DNA of 64,000 bases, from positions 39,243,577 to 39,307,576 of the forward strand of contig NC_088873.1 in NCBI RefSeq assembly GCF_032884065.1, read 5' to 3'. A program made the translations under genes and the position numbers. The DNA comes from Artemia franciscana (taxonomy: Eukaryota > Arthropoda > Branchiopoda > Anostraca > Artemiidae). Numbering within the stretch: the stretch's first letter is position 1; each line of letters opens with the position of its first letter. Below, piece by piece: positions 46,201 through 54,559 of the stretch. The notes under the pieces are model-generated. The model did no database searches, was not told the DNA's origin, and was given only the letters and a program-made list of their open reading frames with translations.

Positions 46201-48856
46201 TCAAACGGACGTGGTTTCATTCAAAGCACAAGATTTAGCAGAGGATTGTACACAGATGAGCAGTTGATTTTCAATGTCAAATGAATAACCAATAACAAAA
46301 AAGTCTAATAACTTGGAAATGTAATTAAAAATGCACATAAAGTTCTGTACAATGTTCTAGTATAACCCCATGATATTTCATGTGTTGACGTGGCCTATGC
46401 CAGATTTTCATTTGTGTGGTTTACAAACTGACGTGGTTTCATTCAAATCCCAAAATTTAACCGATGATTGCACGCGTATGAGCGGTTGATTTTCTCGAAC
46501 GTCAACTAAATAGCAAAAGAACAACAAAAAACGTAAATAACAAGGAAAGTAATTAAAAATTAATATAAAATTTCCGTACAACGTTCTAGCATAACAACGT
46601 GATGTTTTAAGTGTTGATGTGGATTGTTCCAAGTTTTCATTTGTGTGATTTTCAAACGGTTGTGGTTTCATCCAAAGCACAAGATTTAACAGAGGATCAC
46701 ACATTTGTAAGCGGTTGATCCGCCCAAACGACAACTGAACAATAAACAAGCAACAACAAAACGTTAATAACAAGGAAAGTATTTAAAAATTAATACAAGA
46801 TTTCTGTACAACGTCCTAGCATAACCCCTTGATGTTTTAAATGTTGACGTGGCCTGTTCCAAGTTTTCATTTGTGTGATTTTCAAACGGATGTGGTTTCA
46901 TTCAAAGCACAAAATTTAATAGAGAATCACCCGTTTGTGAGCGGTTGATTCGCCCGACCGTCTACTGAACAATAAACAAACGACAAAAAACGTTAGTAAC
47001 AAGGAAAGTAATTAATAATTCGTTATAAAGTTTTAGTACAAAGTCCAAGTATAACCCAATGATATTTTAAGTGTTGGTGTGTTCTGTGCTAAATTTACAT
47101 TTGCACGATTTTTAAACTGACGTTTATACAAAAAAGAATCGAGTTTTGTTACACAAATTTTAAGGGCAATCAGGCCCAGCCCACATAGAAGCTGCCGTTA
47201 CGAAAGTTCATATTACTACATAAAAAAAAACAATACTACCTGTTACATCGTGAGCAAAAAATTATTCAAAATTCAGTGCAAATGCTCAAATTCAATGATA
47301 TTGCATTAAAATGTTAGAAGAAAATGCCAAGCTAAAAATAAATATCGTATCCGAAGTTGTTCATTTATTAGAATTTTGAAAAAAAGACGATTAAACTTTA
47401 ATACCCGACGTTGATGGCCAGAAAACATTTATGGAAAAACAAAAGAAGAGTTTTGTTACACAACTTTAAGAAGGACAATCAAGCTTAGCTTACATTCAAG
47501 TTGCCGATATAAAATATCATATTAAAAAGATATAAAAAAAAACAGTGTTGCCAGTTACAACATCAGCAAAAATTTATTCAAAATTGTGACCCTGATATGT
47601 TTAAATTTTGACAGCCTCTTTAGCAAATACTACTTTTATAGAATTATAGGCATTAAAGTGCTTCATTCCTTATTCAAAAGAGGTAAAATTCTAGTTAATT
47701 GACTTCTTGCTATCTCAGAAAGGGTTTAGGTTAGGAAAATGAAACTTTTAGTGATGAATCTATAGACTAAAGTGTGTCCCGGGAAGGTACTTTGAAGCAA
47801 CTACCTCCACTCCTTCTCCCTCTAGAGGGTCCTGACTTTTGATGACCTTTAAAATATGTGTGTTATAAAAGTGAAACCTTGCAAAATAGATCTTCTGCTT
47901 AATTAAAGTACAACAAAATTATTTTCAGCTTCATAACTTTGCTCAATTCCATTTTATAAGGTTTCAAAGATATGCAAATATATTTCCTAAGTTTTGAGAA
48001 AAAACCTTGATATGGCTCAAAATTCTACTCAAACACAGGAATTGCGTTTTTCAGAACTAAACGCAGAGAAAAAGCAACTAGTAAATATAAATTAGGGTAA
48101 AATGTTGTTTTGTCAAAATTTCAATAGGTATAGACCTGTCATGTACGCAAATTTCAGAGCCCTCTAGAGGGAAAAGGGGTAGAGGTGAGTATTTAAAATA
48201 CCTTCGCGGGACATACTTCAGCCTGTAGAACCATCCCTGAAAGTTTCATTTTTCTAACCTAAACCCTTTCCGAGATAGCAAGAAATCAATTAACTTGAAT
48301 TTTACCTCAAAAACCAGGCAATTCATCAAAATTACAAATCATGGCGGTAGCCATGATGGATGCGGGTAGGGTGTCATGCCTCTCCCATAGCCGGGTGTAG
48401 ATCGAGTCTTAGAAGAGTGTATTGATCATGAATTAAAAACTCAGGTCCGAATGTTTCTTTGGGAGTTCTTTAACAAATCATCCCCTCGTCCAATCTGAGC
48501 CCCTCCCCTTCAAGATTTTTGCCACACTTATGTTTTGGATTCTTTTCTTGTCAATTAATGTTGTATTTGCGAGTAAGAGGCATAGAAAAATATTTGAAAA
48601 TACTATAAATTAATTTAACGAACAATGGAAAGATTGTCCTTAAATCATAGTTTTTTTTATCTTAATGCTTTATCTTGAAAAAATTTCAGTGCTGCCCTGC
48701 AGCAGCTGATATCAGTTCTAAAGCGATATTATACACAATTACGTCGCTTTTTCCTTTTTTAGAAGTGGAAGATACGCTTGCGAGCCCTTGACTGGTTTGA
48801 CTACTTTGACAACACCTCCTACAGGTCCTGGATTCAAAGTAAGGTCGGATTTATAA
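31212..48856 (+). CDS. NDUFV2: NADH:ubiquinone oxidoreductase 24-kDa subunit (six exons joined)
   Basis: A nuclear gene for a peripheral-arm subunit of mitochondrial complex I, which carries the N1a [2Fe-2S] cluster beside the flavoprotein NDUFV1. Exons 31212-31271, 35683-35745, 40243-40433, 43075-43282, 45186-45262 and 48763-48856 are bounded by AG and GT and join in frame to 230 codons plus TAA. Cluster ligands are Cys116, Cys121, Cys157 and Cys161 of the joined product (CTTTPC and CLGAC). The family's signature stretches [14 protein letters not shown] and EVECLGAC are intact. The animal protein is about 240-250 residues, so only a short first exon with the start codon and most of the import sequence is missing. 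It must end in phase 0. Introns are 1.9-4.5 kb and full of transposon remains. Confidence 0.95.
32505..33010 (+). mobile_element. LINE 3'-end fragment
   Basis: Reads [18 protein letters not shown] near 32514-32570, then [11 protein letters not shown] and [20 protein letters not shown] (about 32780-32930), with frame changes. Same family as 61855-62440 and 22255-22560. Confidence 0.75.
33130..33890 (+). mobile_element. LINE 3'-end fragment split by another repeat
   Basis: The nucleotides translate, with breaks, to a [12 protein letters not shown] segment at 33155-33185 and a GTTCAATCCTACTTTCC phrase (33391) shared with 15290. The last piece is at about 33845-33890 (GATTGATGCTGCAAAGAGTT followed by TAGTAG). 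The middle, 33533-33760, is a separate repeat that also occurs at 55560-55775. Confidence 0.6.
33533..33760 (+). repeat. Dispersed repeat shared with 55560-55775, copy 1
   Basis: Shares GAGCCAATTTTCTCAAATCA, GTACTAAAGAAAACT-type phrases and GAACTAAATTTCAA, in the same order and orientation as the other copy. It interrupts a LINE fragment, so it is the younger of the two. No coding frame. Confidence 0.65.
34230..35157 (+). mobile_element. LINE 3'-end fragment
   Basis: A region reading [17 protein letters not shown] (about 34313-34363) is followed by an open frame from 34539 ([17 protein letters not shown] ... [20 protein letters not shown]) to a stop at 34905, typical of LINE C-termini. A 3' tail with AATAAATCC (35135) follows. 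At least one frame break lies upstream. Confidence 0.7.
35683..35745 (+). CDS. NDUFV2: NDUFV2 exon (N-terminal conserved block)
   Basis: Sixty-three bases, both ends in phase 0: [20 protein letters not shown] plus K. The block HRDT-ENNPD-PF-F is conserved in animals. It is flanked by TTTCAATTTCAG and GTATGT. Confidence 0.95.
36190..36265 (-). mobile_element. Partial SINE-like repeat
   Basis: GATGCTTCTTGACTACCAAG and the following GTCCTTGCG match 63396-63440, part of a tRNA-like repeat. The polymerase III boxes are not kept in this copy. Confidence 0.45.
36530..37830. repeat. Tandem array of about 130-145-bp units
   Basis: About eight units sharing CAAACCTTCTAAGCTTAGTT, AAAAGGGTATTGGAAGCTGA, GGGGAAAATCAAGAGAAGGG and a run of TATAGGAAAATAGGGG variants. 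The array is interrupted at 37393-37663 by the palindromic insertion. The open frames on the - strand are by-products of the repeat. Confidence 0.85.
37393..37663. mobile_element. Palindromic insertion with paired hammerhead-like cores
   Basis: The insertion is flanked by identical GGGAAAAATATA at 37381-37392 and 37664-37675, probably a target duplication. After about 40 unpaired bases, 37435-37664 folds on itself with 115-base arms. The right arm has CTGATGA (37557-37563), stem GAACAC/GTGTTC (37565-37570, 37578-37583) and GAAA (37584-37587). ATAT at 37587-37590 can pair with ATAT at 37607-37610 before C37611, giving a possible short helix III and AUC cleavage triplet. The left arm carries the same core inverted, with GAT repeated once more. 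Hammerheads in Penelope-like element termini are known; the assignment here is inference. Confidence 0.6.
38690..39680. repeat. Tandem array of 134-bp units
   Basis: Units start near CCTAAAAATTGTAATTCGAA, with starts at 38811, 38945 and 39079, so the first two steps are exactly 134 bp and nearly identical. Later units (to about 39680) are diverged. Shared phrases are GGCTGGTAG, TTTAATGAA, TAGCCATTTCGGAT and CAATTG.TCCATAAG. Confidence 0.9.
40243..40433 (+). CDS. NDUFV2: NDUFV2 exon (thioredoxin-like domain, first half)
   Basis: 191 bases, phase 0 start and phase 2 end; the Arg codon AG|G is split. Reads [20 protein letters not shown], then [20 protein letters not shown] and [14 protein letters not shown]. 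One more Gly stands in RQHGGWLP than in the human protein (RQNGWLP). Flanked by GCTTTTACAG and GTAATA. Confidence 0.97.
40656..40852. mobile_element. hAT-type MITE with 8-bp target duplication
   Basis: The terminal inverted repeats CAGGGTCGTATCCAGG and CCTGGATACGACCTTG (15 of 16 matched) enclose 197 bp. Perfect CTTAATAG flanks both sides (40648-40655 and 40853-40860). An 8-bp duplication and ends starting CAGGG are typical of hAT transposons. It contains a T8 and a G-rich tract and encodes no transposase. Confidence 0.85.
41433..41810 (+). mobile_element. Penelope-like element GIY-YIG endonuclease remnant
   Basis: The frame reads [20 protein letters not shown], then [20 protein letters not shown], the GIY...YIG signature with the extra CxC-type residues that Penelope-like elements have. 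The usual catalytic Arg of the first helix is Ala here (LEKALQQH). After about 41650 the conserved reading moves to another frame ([16 protein letters not shown]), crosses a TAG at 41708 and continues to [14 protein letters not shown] at about 41800. No reverse transcriptase part was recognised next to it. Not functional. Confidence 0.8.
42100..42835 (-). mobile_element. LINE 3'-end fragment (reverse transcriptase thumb to end)
   Basis: Reading leftward from 42823: [47 protein letters not shown], then [20 protein letters not shown] and [12 protein letters not shown] (about 42520-42640), with frameshifts, and an end near 42100 with a short TAG/TAC repeat. Same family as the scraps at 15200 and 33130. 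Confidence 0.8.
43075..43282 (+). CDS. NDUFV2: NDUFV2 exon (all four [2Fe-2S] cysteines)
   Basis: 208 bases: one base completing Arg, then 69 codons starting [20 protein letters not shown] and ending [20 protein letters not shown] plus Y. Cys codons at 43106, 43121, 43229 and 43241 are the cluster ligands. Flanked by TTTTTTTTTAG and GTAAGT. Confidence 0.97.
43283..45185 (+). other. NDUFV2: NDUFV2 intron
   Basis: GTAAGT...GTAATTGCAG. Contains an inverted pair of about 45 bp (44291-44337 against 44400-44444; shared phrase ATCATCTAACATTTTACT) and the unidentified open frame at 44762-44986. No other feature recognised. Confidence 0.8.
44762..44986 (+). other. Unidentified open frame, probably transposon-derived
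   Basis: After a TAA at 44759 an uninterrupted frame of about 74 codons reads [20 protein letters not shown] and later [28 protein letters not shown], ending at a stop after FNKY. The composition is protein-like and unlike its AT-rich surroundings, but no family is recognised. It lies inside an NDUFV2 intron. Confidence 0.3.
45186..45262 (+). CDS. NDUFV2: NDUFV2 exon
   Basis: 77 bases, phase 0 start and phase 2 end: [20 protein letters not shown], then PKAGP and a split Arg. Corresponds to the conserved EDLT...II.DLK.GK..PGPR stretch. Flanked by GTAATTGCAG and GTAAAT. Confidence 0.95.
45715..47140. repeat. Tandem array of about 230-bp units
   Basis: Five main units with GTGTTGACGTGG-type phrases at about 46154, 46384, 46613, 46845 and 47074, plus an isolated first piece at 45720-45760. 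Other shared phrases are TTCATTTGTGTG, TTTCAAACGG, GTGGTTTCATTCAAAGCACA and AACAAGGAAAGTAATTAAAA. Confidence 0.85.
47141..47600. repeat. Pair of diverged direct repeats, 300 bp apart
   Basis: GAGTTTTGTTACACAA is followed by TTTAAG, GCAATCA-type, GCTGCCG-type and ATTATTCAAAATT phrases at 47150-47275; the same order recurs at 47449-47585. Confidence 0.6.
47681..48306. mobile_element. Long-TIR element, copy 2
   Basis: Same element as 13963-14582: inverted ends of about 150 bp from GGTAAAATTCTAGTTAATTG to CAATTAACTTGAATTTTACC. Flanks TCAAAAGA and TCAAAAAC agree at six of eight positions, so an 8-bp target duplication is possible. Non-coding. Confidence 0.75.
48338..48357. other. Perfect hairpin with GGTA loop, example 1
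   Basis: ATCATGGC / GCCATGAT with loop GGTA. It shares the centre GC-GGTA-GC with the hairpins at 52452 and 55342, although the arms differ. Confidence 0.6.
48763..48856 (+). CDS. NDUFV2: NDUFV2 last coding exon
   Basis: One base completes Arg, then [30 protein letters not shown] and TAA at 48854-48856. The end matches the length of the animal GPGFG+5 terminus exactly. AAA|GTAAGG at 48836-48844 could also be a splice donor, but reading through gives the right length, so I prefer the stop at 48854. Confidence 0.85.
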
Positions 48857-48898
48857 GAAAAATTATATTCTTGAATAATTGTTGTAAAAATGTATAAA

Positions 48899-48904
48899 AA
48901 TAAA
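48899..48904 (+). terminator. NDUFV2: NDUFV2 polyadenylation signal
   Basis: AATAAA 42 bases after the stop codon. The cleavage site should lie some 10-30 bases further on. Confidence 0.7.
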
Positions 48905-49275
48905 GAAATACAATTTAATTATCTTGTTAACGCATTACTAATTATAGGCTTCGGCCTTGTTTTAAACAAAAGTTTTCTCCTTATAATAGCATAAATGGTG
49001 TATTCTATCTTCGATGTTTTGACTGTGTTTGTCTGCTTTGTTGCCAATACTAAAGGTTTTTCCAGGTCCTGTATTTTTCCATACATTATATGGTGCCCGA
49101 TGATTAGGATAGGTGTACCCTGAAAAGAACATATATAGGAAAGTTATGAAAATAGATTGAAATTGAAAATAATCACTTTTTTCAAATGTTTTCTGCTTGT
49201 AATGTCAAGTCTTGGTTAACACTTCGTCTGTTGAGATTAGTTTAGCCGAAAATAACAGTTTTTATCGAAACTGAG
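48905..49275. other. Intergenic spacer
   Basis: Nothing recognised downstream of NDUFV2 in this stretch. Confidence 0.4.
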
Positions 49276-49289
49276 CTACAAAGGCCAAG

Positions 49290-49580
49290 TTGTGTAAAAA
49301 AAAAAAAAAAAAATTCTTTCGAATGGTCTAATTGGTATTGCTGCAAGACGTCAGCGCTCTAGATACGGCCGATTCTGAGATACAAATTGCAAAATTTTAA
49401 CTCGTTTATTTTTTCATTTTTGGAGAAACAGATTCAGAAACGCTATGTTGTGTGACAAAAAATTCTCTTTCCAATGGTCTAATTGACATTGCTGTAAGAC
49501 GTCAGCGCTCTAGCTACAGCCGATTCTAAGATATAAATGTCAAAATTGTCAAACTCGTTTTTCTCGTATTTTGGAAGAAC
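49290..49580. repeat. Diverged tandem pair of about 165 bp
   Basis: AATGGTCTAATTG, GACGTCAGCGCTCTAG, GCCGATTCT and AACTCGTTT occur in the same order at 49322-49408 and 49472-49557. An A18 run lies just before the first unit. Confidence 0.75.
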
Positions 49581-50218
49581 AGATTCGGCAAAACCACTCT
49601 CAGCATATCACTTGTCGTCAAAGTTATTTTGTCCAAGTTATACCTCATTTTTTCTAATTTTTCCGAATTTAAATTTTCATATTTTTCCGGGATAAGGGGT
49701 TGTTTCCCAGAACAAAACACTGCGACAATGGACACACCATGATTTTGTACTTCTACGAAAAGCAACATTTTGGAAGAGTAACACTGCGTTCTGGGAGCAT
49801 ATTCCCAATTTATAGCTTTCACTATTTTGCTAATAAAATATTCTATTTTCATCATATTTTGTTTTTTTAATAGCATTAACCAAACTTCACTTCTAGAGTG
49901 TGTTTTATATAATAGATAAGTACCTCTCTTACTTGCAAATGAAACACCTAATAAGCGCAGATACTGTCCTATTCTTTAAGTTTTTGGATTTATGTGCTAA
50001 CATATCAAACAGTTTGTGGTAACGAACTGTAAGAATGGCGCAACAATGCTGAATAGTAACCGAAGCTCCAGAAAATATGAGTTGCAGTGTATTTTCACCC
50101 TGAATTCAGAAACGTAGTGAAAATATTCCCAACAGTCATAATTTCACTCTGAAAGAACTGACTTTTCAAAACTGATTTTGGCGTTTCTTTAACCTGTCAT
50201 CAGCAACCTTTACCTCGT
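49581..50218. other. Intergenic spacer
   Basis: The - strand frame 49526-49876 is open for 116 codons but is not recognised and overlaps repeat sequence. No gene is called. Confidence 0.3.
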
Positions 50219-50221
50219 AGC

Positions 50222-50405
50222 GATTATACCCAAGCTGTATTCGAGGAAATCTATTTGTAATATTATGCTGAAGCACCATAAACCATGTTACCCATAAACC
50301 ATTACCATTAATAATATTACCACAATAAGCTGTATTCGAGGAAATCTAATTATAATATTATGCTGAAGCACCATAAACTATGTTAACATAAACCATTACA
50401 ATTAA
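50222..50405. repeat. Tandem pair of about 103 bp
   Basis: AGCTGTATTCGAGGAAATCT and ATTATGCTGAAGCACCATAA are repeated with few changes. Confidence 0.85.
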
Positions 50406-52440
50406 TATTTATTGTAATGAAATGTATGTAAAGAAGGTAAAACTCATTACTTACTAAAAATTTCTTTTACTTTTAGTTTTCTTATAACTAAAATAGCATA
50501 GTTTATTTTTCACTCGGGTGAAAATTTAAGTAAAAAGAAAAAATTGCCCTTCCATAAAATTATAAACACAACATTGCACAGCCAAGATGGGGTATTTACG
50601 ACTTATTACTATACTGGAATTTTGCCCTCTTGAAAGATCATCTTCACCATGGTTATGATTACTAGGAAGATGTAAGGGACAGATCAAAACTTGTTGCACA
50701 AACTAAGAAAGGACAAGGACAGGGACAATAATACTTCGTATTATTGTTTGTACTTTTATGAACTTTGAACTTATAAGCACAGAGAGACCATTACTTTTAC
50801 CACCGTTTGTCCCTCTACTTATATCGCTGTTTGTCAAACCAATACGACGAACAGGCGAAGAGAATGTAGAGTCAAATTACGGACAAGAGGAGACAACCCG
50901 CACTTGAGTAATTGAAGAACAGTTTTTTAAATGTTGCATATCTCTATTTGGAATGTTCTTCCAAGGTATGCTGTTCCTAAAAACTCGTCTGGTGATTCCT
51001 TTTAAAAGAATTTCAACAGATACAACACTAAGGAGAAAGCATAGACAAATGGTTGACTACTTGGATATTAGGGCCTAGAATTTTAGTGGCCTAATAAATT
51101 TTGGCGTAAAAAGGAGAATAATAACAAACTAACCAGGCGAAAGTTTGAAGCATTTTTTCCGTCATGGATTTTTGAAACGACAGATGAGCCTGGCTAAATA
51201 ACCAAAACTTCTTAATTTGAAAATGGAATGCCAAGTGGTTTCCAAAGTTGAATAATTTAGCAAGAAAGTTCTCGATTTGGGAGGGTTATCTATACAATCA
51301 CGCTGTTTTATAAAAGAAATTAAACGGAGCTTTTAACAATGGGTACTTTTTGTGCATTGATCGAGTTTATTTTTTGACCCACCGTTCTAAACAAGCAAAA
51401 TTTTATTTTTAGGCATGGATATATTCACGTTACGGTTTAGCTTATTTGTTTGTTTTGACACCATCCAAGCCAATAGAATTTGACAGTTCGCAAATTCGGA
51501 GACAGAATATTTTAGAAACAAAATGAACTGTTTGTCATTAGATTCGAAGACTCGAAATTATCTAAAGCAATTCAAAACAGGTTTTTATCAACAACTTTAA
51601 AACTTGGAAGGGCTAAGGAGTAACATCCGGGCAAAAAATGCCGATACTTGCAAGCAAAATTGGCTTGAGTTATACAGAATTTGTATATTTGAATTTGTAT
51701 GGAGATTAGGACTTTTTTGGCTGAGGATTTTTGGCTGATAAGACAGGAAGAAAAGAATTTAGCCCAAATTTCCATGCAAAGCAACGGGCTGGAAGGATAT
51801 TGTGCTAACTCTGTTATTTATTTTGCTGCAATGGGTGAAAATTCTTCTTCTTCTAAAAGACAGAACTTGAGTCTAAAAGAGTCTCCTTGGAAGATTAGTA
51901 CACGCAATACGCTTTACAGGCCAGGCCCATCAACTAACTGATACCCAATAGCTCTTTTCCAAGTTGAACCATTTGGCTTCATATATCTGTTGAACTGTTG
52001 ACTGAGGAATCAAAAGATGGCTTTGATAGAATAGCTTAGTTGCTTCTGCGTTGTTGACAGGTATGACAAATCTGTGATTTGCATAACTAGTTAACGAAAT
52101 AATGGAAGAAAAATACTTTGCAAAAGGAAATAAGAAAATGGATTGCAAAATGAATCAGAGGGAAAAGGGATATGGAAAAAAGCCAACTGTAATTTACTCC
52201 AAAATAAATGTATATTAGGGTTGTTTTAATGAATTATATTTTACAAGATACAGTTGTAGGTAACACTATTCTAGAGTTGCGATCGATTTAACGGAACTTG
52301 ATAAACTAACAAGTCAACTTTTTCGCTTTTGACGTTTTCTTTACCAGAGAGTGAACTAAGAGTTCACCGGGATTTTGCAAAAAGAAGTTTGGCAGAAAAT
52401 TTCAAGTTGCTATAACATGAGCTGTACAATAAATTAGAAA
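50406..52440. other. Intergenic spacer
   Basis: No gene, RNA or shared repeat recognised over 2 kb. Open frames are short and unrelated to known proteins. Confidence 0.35.
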
Positions 52441-52444
52441 CTGA

Positions 52445-53065
52445 CCATCATGGTTGCAGCGGTAGCTGCAACCTATTGAAAGACCGAACAACAGCCCATA
52501 GTAAACAAAAGTTGAAAACAGGTTTAAAAAGAGACTGCCTAGTGAAAAAAATTGCCATCAAGGAGGCACACTCGTGCCTCTTTAAAGAGGCGAACCACGA
52601 CAATGTTAAGCGATCCTCGGTTCCAGTGGTCGCAGAGGGATGAGGAGGGATGCATTTCGTAGCCCGAGCTCCAACTAAGAAACCTGCCAAATTTCATCCC
52701 CCTCCGACTTTTCCTTCATGGGAAAAATCTGGCCGAAAGTTTCGACCCGTCAACCCCAGCTCCCCTTTAACGTTGTCCGATCGGGCTAAAATTCACAAGT
52801 TAAGGTCCCCTAGGGCCCAGGAGCTTATCCGCGAAATTTCAGCTCGATCCGATAACTCCTTCCCTGTTTTCCAGAAACCACGCATAGCCACTTAATGTTC
52901 ATATTCTCCTTTTGTTTTTTTTTCTGAGACGCCTACAGGTTACAGCCGACATCGGATCTGGGTGTACGAAGACTCATTCGACGCGGAATTCTCCGAGTAA
53001 TTTTCCTGGAAAGTTTCGTCGGAAAATCTTAACCCCCCGATTTTCTAGCCTAGAAAAACCCATTT
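52445..53065. repeat. GC-richer block, probable repeat
   Basis: Composition is clearly richer in GC than the neighbours. It opens with a perfect hairpin GGTTGCAGC / GCTGCAACC with loop GGTA (52452-52473). Phrases such as AAATTTCATCCCCCTCCGAC and CGAAATTTCAGCTCGATCCG resemble the style of the arrays but do not match them. Two open frames (52650-52895, 52912-53112) are not recognised and I do not call them genes. Confidence 0.35.
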
Positions 53066-53129
53066 CCCCATTGAAGGTAAAATTTTCTCTTGTAATAACA
53101 TCACTTGTTTGAAAAATTCTTACACTAAC

Positions 53130-53201
53130 AGCAGCTTGGCGCAGCGGAAGCGTGCTGGGCCCATAACCCAGAGGTCGGTGGATCGAAACCGCTAGCTGCT
53201 G
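53130..53201 (+). tRNA. Initiator tRNA-Met (CAT)
   Basis: 72 nt folding as a cloverleaf. The acceptor AGCAGCT pairs fully with AGCTGCT. The anticodon stem CTGGG/CCCAG encloses CCCATAA with anticodon CAT at 53162-53164. The T loop ATCGAAA and the three G:C pairs of the anticodon stem mark the eukaryotic initiator. The D arm GCGCAGCGGAAGCGTGC is intact. The T stem GGTGG/CCGCT uses two G:U pairs, and the discriminator is G rather than the usual A, so function is likely but not certain. Confidence 0.9.
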
Positions 53202-53443
53202 ATTTTTTAAAATTTGTAAAATTAGGTAATTTTGTCAGTTTGAATTTATTGATACAGAAAGGGAGAAAATAAACATGGAAACATGTGATCAGAATTACAT
53301 ACTGGAATGTTCACAAGAATTTATACTGAAGCGGGGGTAAGGCTTGATGGAAGCAAGTTAAAAGAACCATTTAAATTGATTTCCTAATTGAAGCCGTTGG
53401 TGAAATTTTCTATTGTAATAACTTGTTTGATAACAAGCATAAC

Positions 53444-53515
53444 AGCAGCTTGGCGCAGCGGAAGCGCACTGGGCCCATAAACCGGAGGCGGGTGGGTAAA
53501 AACCACTAGCTGCTA
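53444..53515 (+). pseudogene. Initiator tRNA-Met pseudogene (tandem duplicate)
   Basis: Same 72-nt outline as the tRNA 314 bp upstream, with the acceptor stem and D arm kept. The anticodon stem is mispaired (CTGGG against ACCGG) and the T loop has become GTAAAAA, losing the conserved C56. The flanks are duplicated too: TAATTTTGTCAGTTTGAATT follows both copies. This is a segmental duplication followed by decay. Confidence 0.85.
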
Positions 53516-53663
53516 AATTTTTAATTAAGCTGCTAAACTATTAAAATTATCAAAATTAGATAATTTTGTCAGTTTGAATTTATTGATACAGAAAGCGAGA
53601 AAATATACATGGAAAACTATTATTAAATTACATCCACCATGGATTGTAGAAAAACGTACAGAA

Positions 53664-54038
53664 ATAATATGAAAAAACTTCGTTTTCTTAAAGAGTTAAA
53701 GAGGCTGCGTCCCAAAGTCGAACCTTAAAACGTACAGGAATTAGGAGAGGCAGTTGGGGGGGCTGCCGCCCCCCCAAACCCCCCGCTTTTAAAGACTCTT
53801 TTGTACAGGTTTTTTGTTTTGTTAATTAAAAGAGGGCCTTTCCGAAGCCAAGAGCGGGGGGTTAGGGGGGCGGCAGCCCCCCACAACAAAAAACCTGTAC
53901 AAAAGAGTCTTTAAAAGCGGGGGGTTTTGGGGGCGGCAGACCCCCAACTGCCTCTCCTAATTCCTGTACCTTTTAAGGTTCGACTTTGGGACGCAGCCTC
54001 TTTAACTCTTTAAGAAAACGAAGTTTTTTTCATATTAT
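53664..54038. mobile_element. GC-rich 375-bp foldback element
   Basis: Inverted arms of about 155 bp run from ATAATATGAAAAAACTTCG (53664) to CGAAGTTTTTTTCATATTAT (54038). They include GAGGCTGCGTCCCAAAGTCG, GTACAGGAATTAGGAGAGGC, C/G runs around CTGCCGCCCCCCC and CTTTTAAAGACTCTTTTGTA. The loop (about 53820-53885) holds a second short GC hairpin part (GGGGGGCGGCAGCCCCCC, 53866-53883). No coding frame. A MITE-type foldback of unknown superfamily. Confidence 0.8.
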
Positions 54039-54500
54039 CTGACACTGAATCAGGAATGGTAACTATTGTTTCGGTTATTCTTAGAAGCAAAAGGTTATTG
54101 CGAAAAGAAATTTATGTGGGTTTCGAAAAAGAGCCTGAGACCCACTGAAAATGGCGTCAGATTGAAATAAAAAGTGCACCATTGGAATCAGCATGGTCGA
54201 AAACCTTCGATAGGACAATTACAATCCTCCACCTTGAACAGCAAGGAAAATCAGTTTTTTGCATCCGTGTAGCACTGATGTGTCTCTTTTTTTTATTCTT
54301 TTTTTTCCACCAGGGCTAGCAAATTACCAGAACATCATAGAGACACTTTTAATAGCTCATTTGAGCGGAATTTAAGTTTTCTAGTGCCTTTTTAAGTGAC
54401 CGAAAAGATTGGCCATTTTGTTCAAAATAGTTCAAAAGTCGACTATCTATGGTTTCGGTGGTGATATGACCCTCCATAGTCCCTGGGAAAAGGGCTGTAC
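54039..54500. repeat. Spacer, end related to the 280-bp array
   Basis: From about 54340 the phrases TAGCTCATTTGAGCGGAATT, TCTAGTGCCTTTTTAAGTGA and GGCCATTTTGTTCAAAATAG resemble units of the array at 10.4-12.2 kb. The rest is unremarkable. Confidence 0.45.
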
Positions 54501-54559
54501 GCTGTATTGACACGATGCGTATTGATATGGGTGTATTGGTATCGCAGGTATCTTAGACA

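Larger units (their letters stand above)
45263..48762 (+). other. NDUFV2: NDUFV2 intron with tandem array and long-TIR element
   Basis: GTAAAT...CTTTTTTAG. Contains an array of about 230-bp units (46130-47140), a diverged duplicate pair near 47138 and 47440, the long-TIR element at 47681-48306 and a GGTA-loop hairpin at 48338-48357. Confidence 0.85.

Noticed and set aside
49526..49876. 116-codon - strand open frame
   Set aside because: No recognised domain, and its end overlaps the 165-bp tandem repeat.
52650..53112. Two open frames in a GC-richer block as a novel gene
   Set aside because: Proline- and serine-rich translation without a splice or start context or any recognised motif. The block is better explained as an unclassified repeat.
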